From Chrysaora quinquecirrha (lineage: Eukaryota; Cnidaria; Scyphozoa; Semaeostomeae; Pelagiidae), in assembly GCA_014526335.1 (NCBI GenBank), contig JACTAT010000119.1:273229-337228 (forward strand): a stretch of 64,000 nt of DNA, given 5' to 3'. Positions within the stretch are counted from its first letter, which is position 1. Each line of letters opens with the position of its first letter. Shown here piece after piece: positions 35,001 through 46,116 of the stretch. The position numbers were made by a program, and so were the translations under genes. The notes below the pieces were generated by a model. That model ran no database searches and had not been told where the DNA came from. It was given only the letters and a program-made list of their open reading frames with translations.

Positions 35001-38000
35001 GTTCCTTTTTCAGGAAAATTTTCTCCAATTTATCGATGATCTTTCAGGATTTAAAGTTAATCAGGTATGTGTTCGCTTTTCGCTATTTGCTATGATAATT
35101 CACAATTGATAGTCGACAGAGACATACAAATGTTCTCAAAGGGGTTGCTTTCTGTGTTTAGCAAGGTTTGATGTGACCACACCTCCTGGTTCCTTTTGCC
35201 TCTCACCTGTAATTATGCAAACTGGCTAATCTCTTCTTGGGAATCACGAGGGTACGTGGAGGTACGTGACTTGTAGATGGACGTGGATGTGCCGCCGATA
35301 TTTGTAGACGCAGTACGCAGACACTATATTATGATTATTGAGTATTTGGGATTAAATTTCGTCATTGAACACGTCGCCCATTTTCCAAACTTGATCGGAC
35401 CGATTTTTGCATGCACATGAGAGCATTTTCATGCAATTATGTGGATGAATGAGTTTGATATACAAATTCAATTTAATATTCATTTTTGGTTATATTTTCT
35501 TTGTTTAGATTCATTTACCTGCAGAAATTTTCCTTCCACATGATCAGAATAAGTACATCTACTACACAAGATGGTGAGAATGTGATGTTATATTCTGCTT
35601 ATGTTATCCTTCGGCCTCGTTGCAAGCTTTTGCAGCGACTTGATTTCATATTGCATTGGGGTGGTATGTGAGCTAACCGATACGAAACGCTTCATTTTTC
35701 TCACTCCGTTTTATAGGTGATATGATATGAAACGAACTCTGTTCCGATAATTTGTTGACATTCTTTGCGAATGGAGATTAACGATTGACATTTTCTCTGT
35801 CCGATGTGAAAATCAAGACGCAAAGATAGCTATCGGGTATAGACCGGTATAATAAATATAGGGTGATTGGACTCGATCCTTTCTCTTCACGTTGAGAAAA
35901 TGAACAATGATATTTTACATTAAATTGATAACCTTGTTAGATAAGTGAATTAATAATTTATTGGTCATGAATGACCAAAACCAGGATAGATTTGTCAAAA
36001 AATGGCATACCACAGTAAGTCGAACCTGGACTGCATGACCAGAGCCAACGACGTTTCCACTGAGCTAGCCCAAGTCATACAGCCCAAAGCTCTCCTCCCG
36101 TTTTGACTTTTTGGTGTTGCGGCTATGATGAGCCTTCTTCAGCACCATACATATGTATACATATTTGTCATGAATGGCGAATTGTTAAATAATTGAATTA
36201 TTAATAATTTCTTTTCCCAGTGACCTGTTGCGCATTCACAAGTTCTGCAAAGAAAGATACATTGACGTTATTCCAGTTTTAAGGTAAGACTCAAGAAGCA
36301 TTTTTTTGCTATGTATGTCTGAATTATAGCGTAATATCAAACGTCAGATTTCACCAGTTATCACCATAATGATTTTATGGCAACTCGTGCATTTGGAACA
36401 CACACAATACGGTTACTGGTATTCGAGAACCAAAGAGTGCTCAAGCCTGTCACTACAAGAACTTCCCATCTGAAAAACATGCCTTAAGAACTTTGATTGT
36501 ACTTAACAAAGAAGTATCTGAGATAGACACTGTGCTGATCTGTTTTATTTCGTAAACAGTTTATCACAGTGTTGCTATAGTTGAATAAACCTACGGCGTT
36601 GCTTTATTCTTCAGATGCAAAATTATTCTTGAAGCTTAGTGCTTTTAAATATAAAAATATCATATTCTTTATAATATCATCTAGCTTGCCTTGCTAAATC
36701 CATGCTTAGTATGCGGACCTACTATACGATACGATAATAACTGTTAACTTATGTCAGCATGTCAACTACTAGTCACAGAAATTATAGGATACAGTTGATC
36801 GAGGTCGTGAGAGCAATCAGGTCGACTGCGACTGACGGGAATCAGTTGTCAGCTAATCGCAGTTAAGTAGAAATGCCCAACTTTCTGGAACTGTTCGTCG
36901 ACCATTTGCCGTTTAAAAGTAGCTAGCTGCCCTGAGATTCAGTTGCGTAAGCACTGTAGACTCCATTAGTTCAAAAACTAAGGGCCCTCGATGAAAAGGG
37001 GCCCCCGAGATTTTTTCGTATTGTATTCTTTTTTGCCATACTATGCTGGAATGCTTCCTAAGGGCATCCCATAAACAGTCATCAATCAAGGACACGTAAC
37101 TCAGATTTCTAAATGCATGCTTTCAAGAACTTTCCCACCACTCCAAGCCACCTCCCTCCCCCCGTGGAGCTCACCGCTCTTCTTTAGCCGTCCCTGCATA
37201 AGGGCCCCATGTACTAAATTCCTACGGACCCTGAGCATTTCCGTTACGCCACTGCTGAGATTCCAGGAAAATTTTGATCAGATATAAGTTTCGTTTTCTT
37301 AAACGTTGCTCTTATGAAAAGCGTTTTTCTAATTTTTTTATTTGGGTTCTTAACTAACCATGTATTTTTACACAGGTCCTCAGATATACTGGGAGAATTT
37401 AGCACTCTTTCATATGCAAGCATAAAAGCGGATATTCTGCCTCTGTTTCCTTCAATAAGGTACGTTAGCATGATGATGTTTTTGGACCACTGTATTTTGA
37501 GCCATATCACATTGGGCAACACACTGGACCATACATTGAGAATGGTTGGTGAAATGATTTAATGACTTTATAAAGCCCCAATCTGGTAATAATTTGCAAT
37601 ATTTTAGCAACATTCCTACCCTCTGCAAATACGATTCTTTATCGTGTCCTATTGATTTGTAATCTATGGCAGCCCCGCTTTTATATTTTCTAACATCAAA
37701 GATATGATAGATATTCGTTTTAAGAGTCTCAGAATATTTTTCCTCGATTTATCGTAGATATCTAAACGTGAGTTTAAGTGACGAGGAAGACCAGCCAAAA
37801 ACATACCGGAATATGGTGAGTGAATTTATCGCTCATAATTTGATACTTGTCACTGACATAACTGCTGTTTTGAATTCGGTTCGGGTAACATTTTTTCCTT
37901 CAAAACGTCTATGATCCTTCTTGCATCCAACACATCAAAGACCATTTTATCTATTGCGGATTTGTTTAGTCAGACTTATTACAAGAGTCACAGTTTTCGC

Positions 38001-41000
38001 TTGTTGAATCTAGACCAAAAAAGCGTTACACTAAGGTCCCAGTTACACCATTCCGGCATGTCCGTCGCGCCATGAACTTTGTATCGGATAGGGCTTTCAG
38101 TTACACTATCACGACCCAATCCGGTATAAGACGCTCCGCAAATCGTCTTGAAAATCATGGCGCTCTGGAGGTGATATGAAAATCAAGACGCGACACGGCG
38201 GCACAATGTAATCAGACCAATCCGATACATGACGCTCTGAAACCTTGTTTTCTTATTGTTTCACAAAAGAAATGCGAAGCAAATCTGCGAAGGAGCTGTC
38301 GTGGCGTCTCAGTGTAACTGCAGTGATCGCCACAGAAATCGTGGCGCTGCGCTCGTGTAACTGCTGGGCGAAATCTTATGACGGCACGAAAATCAAAACG
38401 CAACGGTATCATGCCGGCATTGTGTAACTGGGACCTAAAACTGTGCAGCTACATCTGCACAACATCAACAACTTAAGGTGGTGGCATAATTAGGACTCGT
38501 GTGGTAAGTCTAGTATTTTCTTCAGTCTTGTTTTACCTCTTCTGCAATTTTTCGTAGCTCAGTGGAATAACAGACAACGATTTAGTGAGAAGAATAGAAG
38601 AACTGCACGAATTTTGTGATAGCAATGGACTCACTTTACTATTAGACTCGGAAATAATCCTGCAGCAACCTGTGAAGCTTCTAGACATAAATCACAATTT
38701 AGTTTGCCTTAATCTTTCAGAGGTAAGCATATTTATTTTGTCCTTGACACTTTTTTCAATATTGATTTCGATGTGTACACGCTAGCGAATCAACTCGCAC
38801 TACTGTGGTGGGTACGCATTACTGTGGTGGGTTATTGTGCTTAATGTGGTGGTGTTTTTTGCGTGTGGATAAGCACTACTGTGGTGGGTTATTATTCTTA
38901 AATATTTGCGTACTGTGGTGGATATGCACTACCGTCGTGGGTTATTATGATTGATGCGGTGGTACTTTTTGCGTACTGTGATGGATTTTGTACGCAAGAA
39001 ATGCCAGCACACTACGCAAAAAATACCACCACAGTACGCAAAAATATCACCACATCAAGCATAATAGTCCATCACAGTAGTGCTTATTGACCACAGTACG
39101 TAGAATGTACCGCCACATTAAGCAAATTAACCCACCACAGTAGTGCCTATTGATTAGCTAGCGTGGTTTGCTCATCCAAGTAATGAACTTTGTTTGAAAG
39201 TTTTCTTATAAGAATGTGTCATATGAATTTTGAAATTTATCAAAATTCTTTTTCAGGAATTAAAGAAGGAAGCGACATGCGAAAATCTTTATGACTTAGG
39301 GTGAGCTTATCTTACTTCAACTGCTTTCAGTTTAATGAATGATTTGTTATATTAAATTGACGACCGTACTGTACTTATTCGATTTCCTCATTTTAAAATG
39401 TCTTTTATGTTTTAGAATTCCTCATGTTGAATCACCAATTTATAGAGATATAGACACGTAAGCAAAACATTGCTTTTAGAGTTTTAACATTTACGTACCT
39501 GGTTTTTCTTTCGTGATATTTCACCGACAAGTATCTCATCTTGATCCTGACCTTTCAACTTACCGTGACCTTTAACTTGACCCAGGCTTGCCCTTTGCAC
39601 CTTCTCAGGTTCAATGATTGACAGGATGTGCACGTGAGATGACCTTCCGTTCGACGTCTTATGGGGCGTATTTTTCAGTTACCTTTTTTCACTAAATGCC
39701 ACCTCTATTTGGTAAACTTCAAAGTGAATTTTCAGTTACAATCTTCTGAAAACGACATGTTTGTCAGGTCCTTGAAACCTTCTGCCCTTGATTCTTGAAG
39801 ATTTCTAAGACATAGTAAAGAATCTCGTCCTAAATGGCAGCCACATCCGCAAATACAAGATTTAGTCCGAATTTGCTCCTTCAGCCTACTGTTTTAGGCG
39901 GTCTTGTTTTTTAGTAAATTTGATAGCAATTTTTGGGCCAAGTTTGCCGTTTCCAGAATTTGGAGGGCCTGCCTGAGTTCAATTTGTCTATAGTCATATT
40001 CTCGATCATTTTTGCATGGATTATCTGTCTTGGGGCACAAGCTGGTATCACATCAGCTGTATAACTCTTGTAAGCCTGACCTGCATTAACAATAAAGATT
40101 GGTTGTTTGCTTGCTTGCCCAAAAAATGCTTTCAAATGTGTTAAAACTAGAAAATATCAAATAAAAAGAACAACGGCAAAAAGGGGTGTCCCAAGGTCCA
40201 AACAATTTTACGGTTAAATTTCATGAGGACATGTTTGAAGCGTAAATTTGATGATCGATTTCGTTACAGAGATTACACAGATTAATTGAGTAATTTTTCA
40301 TCTGTAGGATTCTAAATGACGCACGTGCAGGGCTGAAAAGCTTTGAAAGCAGCTGTCGAAAAGCAGTTAAATGTGGTGCTCTAGGGATGATTATTCGATA
40401 TGAAGCAAAACCTTGCCTCAATTCATTCATTATTGATATAGCGTCATTAGCAGTTGGTTCAGCGATGGCCTGGAAGTCGTCCCCAGCTGTGGTAAGTATA
40501 CATAGCACTTGGATTCGCCAAAATAACTTGACAGGTCTTTGAGTTGTAAAAACTTCAGTAGTGTTAAGGAAAGCGGAGACTTCTTTTTGAGACATTCATC
40601 TTAATATAAACACCTAAAACAGGCGAGAAATGTGCCATTTTGTCCCAAAAAAATGTCCCGAGTGTCTCTCAAATATGTCCCAAGATGTTACCACTTTTCT
40701 TCGTAATACCCGAATAACTTAATTAATTGATACAAGGCTCCACGATTAGGATAAAAAGTGAAAAGATCTTTGAACCTTCTGTTAACAACATGGGTTAATT
40801 TCAAAGGTCTGATCTCTAGTGATTGCGCTGTATCCTTTGAGCTGATTGGTATTCAAAACAAGAGAATTGTTTGGGTCTATTTCTGAGGTTTCGACAAGTA
40901 AAATAGACCATGTTGCACTATTGTTTTCAGCGTGTCGCCTGGCAAATGTCGCTCAGAATTTGTAACACTTTTCAACATGTTCTAACATTTTGTGCGACAT

Positions 41001-44000
41001 CTGACATGTCACACAAATATATTCTAGTTACTGGTAGCCACTTTGTCGACAGACAGTGCAATTCAACACGTATGTTCTTGCCTGCCAAAACATGTTTCTG
41101 TCCATGATTTTGTTCGCCCACATAAATATAGGAAAAATTTCAAAACATTCGTCAATTTCCGATTATGGGGGTAGTTCCCTATGAAAAGGAACTAAGATTG
41201 AAGTTCTTAGAGAAAAAATAAGATAAGCAACTATGTAATTATAAAGAATTAATGAAACAGGCATTTTAACTTCCTTTGTTGAATACATATAACGCGAAGA
41301 AGAAAATTGGTGATGGACCAGAATGTAAAAGCCAGCTTAGAGTCAGCATTTCGTTCATCAGAAAAGTCGAAAAGTTTAGCTATCGCTTCATTTGTATGTG
41401 CAAGCAACATCATGGACACAAATTCAACAAAGTCGCGCAACAATGCTGTCTAGACCAGGCCTTTTACTCTGAAGTGTGTCGGTCGAAAAAATCATTTACT
41501 ATGTTCAGTCATTAATAATTTTCTAGCTGCAATTGTCCCCCCTGCATTTACGGATAAGATTGGCAGTGTGAGAAATTCGTTCGACACAAGACTAATTGAG
41601 ATCCTGTGGCCAGGTTGCTAGAGAGTTGGTAGAGTATTGGTATACAAAGCCAGACGTCATAGGGTCGAGAGAGACCTAACCTGATCAAATCAATATCTCG
41701 CATTATCTCTGATAATTTGTGAAATTATTTTTCTGATAATTTGATCTAATATGTACATTAATGATCTTCTCTATAGATTGCTGATGAGGACATGCTCGCT
41801 GGCATCTTAAACAGACATATATACCAAGATGAAAACGACAAAGTTGGTAATTTATTACTGAATTTGGGGAGTGTTGAACAAATCGAGCGTGTTGGAAAAC
41901 GAAATGTAGAAATGAATAGGCGAGATATTGAACCAACAGAAAATGACGTGGCCCATAAAGCTTGTTTCCTGAGAACATTGCTGAGTTCAGTTGATGATCT
42001 GAATAACCATTCAATCTCACTAGAGAGTCTTAAGGTTTGTTTTTGTTTTGAAGAATTCAATAAATCATTTACCCTGGTATTCAGTGGCGTAACGCCTCGG
42101 GGGTACTTGACCCTCAAATGTACGGGGTTGCCCTGAGTCTTTACAACTCAACCCACCTTTAAGGTATTGTTTTACACATTCAGCCACCTAGTTTTAAGAT
42201 TGAAGTATGCATTTGTGTACCAAATGTTGAGGAAATTTGATTCTATACCCATTTTTAAGGTATTTTAGGCAGAAATCGGACCCAGTTGTAAGGAATTGTT
42301 GAAGAAAACCCACCCATATGAGGGACACATATCTGTCAGCATACATCAGGGAGTACTTCCCGGGCCTAACGCATAGTTTAGGCTCTCTTTGTCAAAGAAC
42401 TAGGGGCCCCGATAAATTTTTCATATCGTGTGCTTTTTGGCCATACTTTGCTAAAAGGTGTTAGAAGGCCATTCTATAAGCAGTCAATAACAGGGGAGCA
42501 CGGGACACGTAATGTCAATTTTCAAGGTTCTAAAGGACATGTTTTCAAAAATTTGATAACCATTTTGATCTTTGACATTCATAATCATAAGCAATTTTCT
42601 TTAAGGGACTTCTCTCATGTTTAAGACTAACCTTTAGCTGACTTCATGTACATCTGTAGTAAAATCCTGAGATAATGAAAGATAATGGAGATAGTGAATT
42701 TTCCTACAATGTTTGACCCTTAGCTATGGCTAGGGTTGCTGATCCAAGAAAGAAATCTAAAAGCAGTGAATTCCATCAGCAGGTTCCACTAAAGTGCAGC
42801 ACAATGTACCATCAAACCACAATACTGTGTTTAGGAATTTAGTTCCAAAATCATTAGACAGTGATTGGTAACCTACAATCATGGACAAAATAAGTTTAGA
42901 CAAATGCACAATGCCCATATTCAATGTTGATTGCTTTTCACGGATTTTATTACGCATCGCCCGCATGATGGATCGGTTACTTCTGATGCGAATGGAACAA
43001 AGTATCCAATACTGAACTGAGGGAAGGTGGACTAAGTGAGGCAATAAGCGATCTGGACATACATTTTCAGTATTGTCTCGATAATTTTGTCCATGATTGC
43101 AGAATAGCTTAGCTTCAAGTTTAGCTAATTTTTTTTCTTCGAAAACAGATCATCACAGTGTCGCTAAAGCAGTTGGAATCCCAAATAGGAAAATGTAAAA
43201 TGAAATGTGATGCACGAGAAATGGTTATCAATGAAGTCAAATTCCTCATCAAGATACTTTTATTTTTATCGAGGTAAAAAATCCTGTTTCAAGTATCGTG
43301 TGATTGCCCAATAATGCGCTGAACACTTGAAGTGCTTTACAGAGTTTTCACCTGCTAGAGTGCTACTAGGATTGTCACGTTCAGCTGCATACTTGAATAA
43401 ACTGACGACATTGCTTAAGCCGAATCTCCAGTCGGCGACGCGCGAAGAGAATGGTCTCGTCGCTACGCATAAGCAGCAGTACATTGTCCCTTCTACATTT
43501 GTCGCAAAAGCTTTTCGCGTGAAGGTTTTTGCCTAGTGGACGTGACTGTATACCTTGCTTCAAACGCTGGACCTGCTGTGTCTGCGAGCTTGTGTTTTTG
43601 GCCACTTCTAGCTTCGAAATGCCGGTTTTTGTGCACCACAAATACATTTCATACAGAGGTCGGCGGAAAAAATTCAATAAAAACACGCAACAGGCTTGGC
43701 TTAATTGTTTCAGCTTTGAAGCAGTGGACTATGTGTCGCCCCATACTAGAAAATACAAAACATCCACGTTTGAAACAAGCCAAACAAATTTGACTGATGC
43801 AAAAAAACGTACAAATGTAGAGAGGTGTTTGAAGCAAACAAAGCATACCGTATACGTGGATTTGGATTGAACCAATCGTGATGCAAGTCGAACGGCCGTT
43901 GAGCGGTTTTTCAAAAGCCAAAAAATTTTACGCAGCAAGCTTTTGATAATTTTTGATATATATAATTATATTTTATAAATATATATTAAATATAATGTTT

Positions 44001-45438
44001 TGATAATTTATTAGTTTTCTATTTCAATTATGCAAAAAACAAGTACTGTTTTCGTTTTTAGAGTTGGGGTAACATTACAAAAGTCTAGAAAGGCAAATAA
44101 AGAAATTCATCTGGGAGATTTAACTGAAATTCAGCGGAGTGATTTATCAAACAAGTATGTATGATTATTATTTTATGCTATTTTGGTATTTTATGGTTTG
44201 GATGCCAAGTGTGGCATAATAAAAAGGTAAGTCAAGCAAGAATGCATTTTCACACACTTCTAAGCAATTGATTGAAATATTCTTTAAATTCAATCAAACT
44301 TGCTTCTGAAAGCAAAGAAAGTCGCTGTCTAAGAATAGGCCTATCCATGAGTTATTTTCAACCTTAAGACGATGCTAGTAAATCGCAGGATGTGCAGAAA
44401 TCTACATTGCTTGTATTTTGAACTAAATGACGGCACAAAACTAGCTTAGACATCGCCAAGTGCATTGCACGTTTTTATAGTTTATCCCCACGTCAAATCA
44501 AACTGAGGGTTTGACTGCATTTCGAAAGAAATTATATAACGTATGTCTTAACTCCAATTTACCACCACTCAGGTTCATAACAGCCTGTTTGAACAATCAT
44601 GCAACTTTGAGGTATGCAGAATGGTATCAGCATATTATGCATCAAATACACCTAGCATCACGGGCAGCAATCTTTTCGAGGTTGTGTGGGACTAATGAGG
44701 TGGATGCTGCTTCCCAATTACTTTGCATCAATTCGAGCCCTAGTAATAGCGCGAATTGAGTCTGACCTTGAGAAATGGAGATGGTTGTTGACAATGAATA
44801 GTTACTGTTCAATGGAGCTGACTTGGAACCTTTCGACTGACCAACTTTTCTCAGTTGCCGGCTGCCCTTTCCTAGCCTATACTGGGCAAAAGTAGTACCC
44901 GTTTCTTTATTAACAGGAGGATTGTACTAACAGGAGGACTTTACTAACAGGAGGACTACTCACCTACTCGCCTCTACTTGTTGTCCAGCTCTTTGGCTGA
45001 AGATTATCACGCAGTCATGAATGACAACTTATGAGCCAACCCGTTGGACCATTTACGAGAAGTGTATTGCGTGAAAGCTGGTTGTTTTTTATGAAAGAAT
45101 GGATAATGATTATCAACTAATTTCTGTGCTTACTTCATTTTATTTCATGGATGAGAAAATAACATCTTTGTTTCTGCCCCAGCTTTTGTTATTTAGGCCG
45201 ATGATATTAAAGTTACCTATAAAACAAACTTTTTCCCGATGACTTTTCTGAATCACAAATCTGTCCTTCTAGATTGATGGGCCTAACTGAGCTATACGAA
45301 AATTTCTGCCGATTTCATTACAAGGAAACTTCACATGGGTTTAAATCTGTTGAACTAATGAGAAAGCTTCTTACAAAACTTTATCCAGAAAGGGAACCGT
45401 CATTTTTTAATTCTATAGCACGCGCATTCAATGTGTAA
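21995..45438 (+). CDS. Ankyrin-repeat protein fused to a GH20 hexosaminidase-like domain
   Basis: A 23-exon gene for about 1008 residues. Exons: 21995-22163, 23332-23480, 24306-24459, 24696-24826, 25924-26059, 30624-31141, 32660-32752, 33191-33294, 33757-33858, 34720-34791, 35014-35064, 35509-35573, 36221-36283, 37376-37459, 37758-37815, 38558-38722, 39257-39300, 39416-39457, 40308-40491, 41777-42034, 43149-43273, 44062-44154, 45273-45438. Every junction is GT-AG and phases agree throughout, except that exon 3 lacks one base near 24431 (see findings). Residues about 1-270 are ankyrin repeats (VRSLLAAGANPTLKN, ILHWAASFADAEIVRLLL, ADVNAINADGATALHDAIAR). Residues about 270-360 are a Ser/Asn/Pro-rich linker. 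About 370-520 resembles the GH20 accessory domain (STRKVKIVASSTRSMFYAIN). About 520-800 resembles the GH20 TIM barrel (SVRGVQVDF, then RYIDVIPVL, then YLNVSLSDEED). A helical C-terminal part follows. There is no signal peptide, so it should be cytosolic or nuclear, like hexosaminidase D. Whether it hydrolyses GlcNAc/GalNAc is unproven. Confidence 0.85.
25731..25832. mobile_element. Palindromic MITE, CAAACATTGTTTG family, copy 4 (short)
   Basis: AAGGCCTTGGCCAAACGATC on the left; ACAATGTTTGACCAACAGTG then TTTGGTCTTTTGC on the right. It is about 100 bp, an internally deleted copy in intron 4 of the ankyrin-GH20 gene, close to the exon 5 acceptor at 25923. Confidence 0.6.
26551..29376 (-). CDS. 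Coiled-coil protein with 31-residue repeats, nested antisense gene
   Basis: Three exons on the minus strand, 29246-29376, 29006-29063 and 26551-28156, give 598 residues if two single bases are restored. The ATG at 29376 is preceded by an in-frame TAG. Phases 2 and 0 join correctly. Nearly the whole protein is Glu/Lys/Gln-rich coiled coil (EIEKLKQENENLKRNV). The middle is about eight copies of a 31-residue unit (SMSGKIEELELEIQKYAQQ then ENELQATKEE), 93 bp in DNA. The C-terminus changes to a basic, aromatic tail (KKKKRSVFSWLRRRSQNH). It is a structural or scaffold-type protein of unknown role; I do not recognise a family. The gene lies entirely inside intron 5 (26060-30623) of the ankyrin-GH20 gene. 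Frame breaks lie near 27235 and 27160, each one T short of the neighbouring repeat copies. Confidence 0.75.
26930..27610 (-). repeat. 93-bp coding tandem repeats of the coiled-coil gene
   Basis: The phrase CTTGAGATAGATTC recurs at 93 bp intervals (for example near 27225, 27318 and 27411). The central three or four copies are almost identical at the DNA level, showing recent expansion; outer copies have diverged. Confidence 0.85.
28540..28740. repeat. Degenerate ~35-bp repeat in coiled-coil gene intron 2
   Basis: Variants of 'TTCGATTTTACCGTCGCAAAAGCGAGTT' recur about five times. Non-coding, between exons at 28156 and 29006. Confidence 0.5.
29377..30623. promoter_or_regulatory. Probable 5' region of the nested gene inside the host intron
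   Basis: About 1.2 kb between the nested gene's start codon and host exon 6. It should contain the promoter of the antisense gene. I see no clear TATA box or repeat. The placement is inferred from gene order only. Confidence 0.35.
31886..32457. mobile_element. pogo/Tigger-like non-autonomous DNA transposon
   Basis: It starts CAGTTGAAATCCGCTATCTC and ends AGATAGCGGATGTCAACTG, flanked by TA on both sides (31884-31885 and 32458-32459). Subterminal CGCTATCTCGAAC repeats occur several times at each end. The CAGTTGA ends with 'ctatctcgaa' subterminal repeats are characteristic of pogo/Tigger elements. There is no transposase frame. It lies in intron 6 of the ankyrin-GH20 gene. Confidence 0.85.
33898..34168. 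mobile_element. Palindromic MITE, CAAACATTGTTTG family, copy 5
   Basis: Full-length copy: AAGGCACTAGCCAAACGATC on the left and AACAATGTTTGATCGTTTTG then CCAGAGCTTA on the right, with interior CAAACA/TGTTTG palindromes. It is about 270 bp, similar to copy 1, in intron 9. Confidence 0.75.
34262..34450. mobile_element. MITE of the 'TTCGTCGCTAC / GATCCGGC' family, copy 1
   Basis: AGCTCTTCGCGTGAAGAGAA then CGGTTTCGTCGCTACAAATA and ATTTTGCCTAGCGAGGATCC GGCTT. Related sequences occur at 43380-43545 (CTCGTCGCTACGCATAAGCA, GCGTGAAGGTTTTTGCCTAG) and 57745-57932 (TTTCGCCCAGTGGAGATCCG). Confidence 0.5.
36003..36098 (-). mobile_element. tRNA-like SINE fragment
   Basis: On the minus strand TGGGCTAGCTCAGTGGAAAC resembles a tRNA A-box region and CAGTCCAGGTTCGACTTACT a B-box (GGTTCGA). 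Spacing is close to that of a tRNA, but the arms do not fold into a complete cloverleaf, so this is a SINE head or tRNA relic rather than a functional tRNA. Located in intron 12 of the ankyrin-GH20 gene. Confidence 0.5.
37971..38505. mobile_element. MITE with TAGACTTATTACACGAGTC-type ends, carrying an inserted MITE
   Basis: The left end CAGACTTATTACAAGAGTCA and right end AGGACTCGTGTGGTAAGTCT are inverted repeats. The same ends bound a short copy at 46117-46271. The interior is split by a second element at 38033-38438. It lies in intron 15 of the ankyrin-GH20 gene. Confidence 0.7.
38033..38438. mobile_element. Inserted MITE with GGTCCCAGTTACAC ends
   Basis: The left end AAGGTCCCAGTTACACCATT then CCGGCATG is mirrored on the right by CATGCCGGCATTGTGTAACT then GGGACCTAA. 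The flanking TAA on both sides could be the target duplication. The interior repeats phrases such as AATCAAGACGC and TGGCGCT in both orientations. No transposase. Confidence 0.8.
38784..39168. mobile_element. Foldback element built of CCACCACAGTAGTG units
   Basis: The two ends are long inverted repeats: GCTAGCGAATCAACTCGCAC then TACTGTGGTGGGT on the left and ACCCACCACAGTAGTGCCTA then TTGATTAGCTAGC on the right. Each arm repeats 'ACTGTGGTGG' and 'TTTTTGCGTACTGTG' several times. The whole 385 bp could fold into one long hairpin. In intron 16 of the ankyrin-GH20 gene. Confidence 0.85.
41605..41700 (+). mobile_element. tRNA-like SINE fragment
   Basis: GCTAGAGAGTTGGTAGAGTA resembles an A-box half and CATAGGGTCGAGAGAGACCT a B-box. 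It is not a complete tRNA. Located in intron 19 just before exon 20. Confidence 0.35.
42881..43104. mobile_element. Tc1/mariner-like short element
   Basis: Inverted ends AATCATGGACAAAATAAGTT and CTCGATAATTTTGTCCATGA are typical in style of Tc1/mariner termini. About 220 bp with no transposase. In intron 20, some 45 bp from the exon 21 acceptor. Confidence 0.55.
43380..43545. mobile_element. MITE of the 'TTCGTCGCTAC' family, copy 2
   Basis: GGCGACGCGCGAAGAGAATG then GTCTCGTCGCTACGCATAAG and TTTCGCGTGAAGGTTTTTGC CTAGTGG. Ends are partly inverted. Related to 34262-34450 and 57745-57932. In intron 21 of the ankyrin-GH20 gene. Confidence 0.45.
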
Positions 45439-46116
45439 CTCAAAATACTATTTATAATAATGCTTAAATATTTATTTAATATCCAAGAATCAATTGTGGC
45501 AAAACTTTGTAGTGAATGGGGAAGTATATATTTTTAGTATTCATGCCTCTGTATAGAATTAGGCCTATATTTTTTAAATCATGATAATAATCATAATCAG
45601 ACTTTATATTTCAAGTAATAGTCCCGAATTCTTTAATTGGTATATTATAGCATTGACGGTATGACATGATTGCATTCAATAGTTTATCGTTTGAGTTCAC
45701 TACGCTTATTGGACTGTTTCATCTTTGGTTTTCTGCTGTCTTCTTCACACTGCTTAAAACAATGTTTGCCCCACTATAGTCGAAGCATTCCATCCATGAT
45801 CCGAAGGTTGCAGGTTTGAGCCTTAGCATTGTGAGGGATATTCGTTGCACATGCCTAAAGTCATCTTTGTTGTCCATTCTTTCACACATCCAGGGAATTT
45901 GTTGTCTAGTGAATTTGACTCAAGATATCAGTCTGAGGAACAAGCTTCAGTATCACCTTAGCTGTATATCTGATTCAGAGGCATGGCGGATGTAACTGAT
46001 GGTTATAGTTTAGTTGCTTACTCCTACTGTCTCAAAATCATGGGTGGTATCTTTTTATTCTGCGAAAAGAGATTTCTTTGAATGTTAATCTGGACTTTAC
46101 TTGCAGTCATTGGCCT

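Larger units (their letters stand above)
31003..40491 (+). other. GH20-like (hexosaminidase D-like) region of the fusion gene
   Basis: Exons 6 (end) to 19. The accessory-domain pattern is EYRMQISTRKVKIVASS then MFYAINTFLQCL. The barrel starts at ISDWPDMSVRGVQVDFHQGD, where GH20 enzymes have 'I.D.P.F..RG...D'. A strand RYIDVIPVL matches 'G.EVIP...' of the family. YLNVSLSDEED (residues about 632-642) falls where GH20 enzymes carry the 'H.G.DE' catalytic Asp-Glu pair, so D639-E640 could be that pair, but the preceding His/Gly are not conserved. Later LLLDSEII sits where hexosaminidase D has a Trp-Asp-Asp strand end. Alignment is by eye from memory of the family; treat active-site assignments as hypotheses. 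Confidence 0.6.

Noticed and set aside
36003..36098. Functional tRNA gene
   Set aside because: A- and B-box-like segments exist but the acceptor and anticodon arms do not pair, so it is called a SINE or tRNA relic.
43529..43938. Cys- and Phe-rich frames on both strands
   Set aside because: Overlap a MITE and adjacent palindromic sequence in intron 21; no splice compatibility.
44511..44895. 82- and 69-codon frames in intron 22
   Set aside because: The exons at 44154 and 45273 join in phase without them and the frames show no recognisable domain.
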